This document shows positions 62,469-64,000 of a stretch of DNA of 64,000 nt, one piece after another. The notes beneath the pieces were generated by a model. That model had not been told where the DNA came from and made no database searches. It was given only the letters and a program-made list of their open reading frames with translations. This DNA is from Streptomyces sp. NBC_01276 (GTDB taxonomy: Bacteria; Actinomycetota; Actinomycetes; Streptomycetales; Streptomycetaceae): the NCBI RefSeq assembly GCF_041435355.1, contig NZ_CP108442.1, positions 1,302,001 to 1,366,000 of the forward strand, given 5' to 3'. The first letter of the stretch is position 1, and each line of letters begins with the position of its first letter. Position numbers and translations under genes: made by a program.

Positions 62469-63910
62469 GCGGTGGCCTCCAGGGGCATGTCGAGGGTGAA
62501 CACGGCTCCCCCGTCGGGGGCGTTGGCCGCGGTCAGGGTGCCCCCGTGCAGCCGGACGTTCTCCAGGCTGATGGCGAGCCCGAGGCCGCTGCCGGCGGAG
62601 CGGGTCCGGGCGGCGTCGGCCTTGAAGAACCGGTCGAAGATGTGCGGGAGCACCTCGGCGGCGATGCCGGGCCCGCTGTCGGCCACCTCGACCAGCAGCC
62701 GTTCCCCGTCCGCGCGGGACTCGGTGCGCACGGCGATCCGTACGGGGGCGCCGCCGTGCCGCAGGGCGTTGCCGACGAGGTTGGCGAGGACCACGTCGAA
62801 GCGGCGCGGGTCGAGCCGGGCGCGGACCTCGTGCGGCAGGTCGGCGCTCACCCGGTCGCCGTCCCAGTGGCGACGTTCGAGGCTCTTGCGCACGGCCTCG
62901 GCGACGTCCACGTCGTCGAGGTTGAGTTCGGCGGCGCGGGCGTCGAAGCGGGATATCTCCATCAGGTCCTCGACGAGGACGGCGAGTTTGCCGGTCTCGG
63001 CGCTGATCAGCCGCAGCGCCTTGGCGGTGTCGGGGTCGAGCCGTTCGGCGTCCTCGTCGAGGACCTCGGTGACGGCGAGCATCCCGGCGAGCGGGGTGCG
63101 CAGTTCGTGGGAGACGTCGGCGGCGAACCGGCGGGCCCGGACCTCCGCCTCGCGCAGTTCGGCGACGGACTGTTCCAGGGCTCCGGCGGTCTCGTTGAAG
63201 GTGCGGGCCAGTCCGGCCAGTTCGTCGGCCCCGCGGACCTCGATACGGGTGTCCAGCTGCCCGCGTCCCATGCTCTGTGCGGCCCGCCGCAGGTTGCGCA
63301 CGGGCCGCAGGACGCTGCGCGCGGCGAGCAGGGCGGGGACGACGGCGATGGCGAGGCCGGGGATGGCGCCCTGCCGGGCGGCCTGGACCATGGCGTCGAC
63401 GGTCTGCTGCTCGGTGAGCAGCGGCATGACGGCGTAGAGGACGGCTCCGGTCGGCTCGCGGACGCCGTTGTGGGCGAAGACGGCGGGCATGGCGATGGTC
63501 AGGTACGGCTCGCCCCGCTCGTCCTGGACGCGCTGGAAGGCGCCGTGCGGATGGTCGGCGACCTGGGCGCGCAGGGCGTCGGTGACGATGCCGGAGGTGG
63601 TGGGGGTGACATTGGAGGAGGCGCGCAGGGTGCCGTACTCGGCGTAGACGGTCCAGGGGTGGGGCTTGCCGCGCTTGCCGATCTCGTTGACGACCCGCTG
63701 GAGCTGCGCGCGGTCCATCGGCAGGGTCAGGGCCTGGGCCTCCAGCTGGTCGCGCAGGGTGCTGACGGCGGTGTCCTGGCTCTGGGTGAGGACGGCGCTG
63801 CGGGCCTGACGGTAGGTGAGGGCGGCCGTGCTGACCGCGCAGATCGCGGCGACCAGGAGGAAGGCCGCGATCATGCGGGTGCGCAGCCCGAGCGGCGCGA
63901 ACTTTCGCAC
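62465..63910 (-). CDS. Sensor histidine kinase
   Basis: The 481-residue protein has TM1 (about 11-31), an extracellular region (32-150), TM2, a HAMP linker (about 200-250), a HisKA domain with H268 in FAADVSHELRTPLAGM, and an HATPase domain (VLANLVGNALRHG, EVADSGPGIAAEVLPHIFDRFFKAD, GSGLGLAISLENVRLHGG). It autophosphorylates and passes phosphate to the response regulator whose tail is at the right edge. GTG 63910 follows that gene by 10 bp. The lipoprotein downstream overlaps it. Signal is unknown. Confidence 0.94.
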   Translation of the reverse strand: MRKFAPLGLRTRMIAAFLLVAAICAVSTAALTYRQARSAVLTQSQDTAVSTLRDQLEAQALTLPMDRAQLQRVVNEIGKRGKPHPWTVYAEYGTLRASSNVTPTTSGIVTDALRAQVADHPHGAFQRVQDERGEPYLTIAMPAVFAHNGVREPTGAVLYAVMPLLTEQQTVDAMVQAARQGAIPGLAIAVVPALLAARSVLRPVRNLRRAAQSMGRGQLDTRIEVRGADELAGLARTFNETAGALEQSVAELREAEVRARRFAADVSHELRTPLAGMLAVTEVLDEDAERLDPDTAKALRLISAETGKLAVLVEDLMEISRFDARAAELNLDDVDVAEAVRKSLERRHWDGDRVSADLPHEVRARLDPRRFDVVLANLVGNALRHGGAPVRIAVRTESRADGERLLVEVADSGPGIAAEVLPHIFDRFFKADAARTRSAGSGLGLAISLENVRLHGGTLTAANAPDGGAVFTLDMPLEATA

Positions 63911-63920
63911 GGCGGTCTTC

Positions 63921-64000
63921 CTAACGCGGTCCGAGCGGTCCGAAGCGGTAGCCGAAGCCCCGCACGGTCTGTATGTAGCGGGGGCTGCCGCCGGGGTCCT
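63921..64000 (-). CDS. OmpR-type response regulator, C-terminal end (partial)
   Basis: Only the last 25 or so codons are visible, reading DPGGSPRYIQTVRGFGYRF and ending GPLGPR before the TAG at 63921. This is the classic wing and C-terminal strand of an OmpR/PhoB winged helix, with the recurrent VRGxGYRF motif. It is the cognate regulator of the histidine kinase 10 bp downstream. The receiver domain is outside the window. Confidence 0.88.
   Translation of the reverse strand, partial: DPGGSPRYIQTVRGFGYRFGPLGPR

Overview
The window is high-GC actinobacterial DNA, almost certainly from a Streptomyces chromosome. Evidence is the strong third-position GC bias, frequent GTG and TTG starts, the ethylmalonyl-CoA gene order next to psd-pssA, a coenzyme-F420-type LLM oxidoreductase, multi-domain SpoIIE phosphatases, and TTA codons confined (as far as I noticed) to one regulatory-looking gene. 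From memory, about 5-23 kb resembles the S. coelicolor SCO6461-SCO6475 neighbourhood. I could not check this. I saw no rRNA, tRNA, CRISPR array or intact insertion sequence.

Layout. 0-3.6 kb: a minus-strand peptide-degradation operon (M55 D-aminopeptidase, M20 hydrolase, partial S9 peptidase) and an SRPBCC protein. 3.6-4.3 kb: no gene, but a perfect 22-bp palindrome. 4.3-7 kb: a secreted TAP-type hydrolase, RidA and a HEAT-repeat protein. 7.4-16.8 kb: a fused double 3-hydroxyacyl-CoA dehydrogenase, a TetR regulator and the ethylmalonyl-CoA pathway genes ccr-meaA-mcl-mch-mcd. A 13-bp sequence is repeated in the two leader regions. 17-18.5 kb: psd-pssA (phosphatidylethanolamine synthesis). 18.6-20.9 kb: an isolated caspase-kinase fusion gene with two early TTA codons, its own promoter and visibly lower GC. 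20.9-23 kb: alkylation repair (Ada/AlkA fusion and Ogt).

23-34 kb: Nudix hydrolase, BCCT transporter, glycerate kinase, a divergent isochorismatase/GlxA pair, then two convergent SpoIIE-type sensor phosphatases that probably feed sigma-factor switching. 34-37.4 kb: a DUF3574 secreted protein behind a repeat-rich leader, and a tightly overlapping operon of ImmA/IrrE peptidase, seven-helix MAB_1171c-type membrane protein and a helical-repeat protein. 37.5-47 kb: aminotransferase/EamA exporter with a divergent Lrp regulator, macrodomain/FAD oxidoreductase pair, inositol-phosphatase-like enzyme, Xi-class GST-like reductase, a membrane Ser/Thr kinase and a lipoprotein. 47-50 kb: a hot-dog-like protein and a second secreted TAP hydrolase. 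50-54.8 kb: a reductive pyrimidine catabolism operon (beta-ureidopropionase, omega-aminotransferase, dihydropyrimidinase, LLM oxidoreductase) behind a dyad operator. 55-64 kb: a PE-repeat protein, a small lipoprotein, a divergent XRE/methionine aminopeptidase pair, gamma-glutamyltransferase, an unknown membrane-anchored protein, a P450, and a two-component system (response-regulator tail, histidine kinase, lipoprotein).

The least described items are the caspase-kinase gene, the ImmA/MAB_1171c/helical-repeat operon, the XRE-map divergon and the orphan membrane-anchored protein at 59.9 kb.
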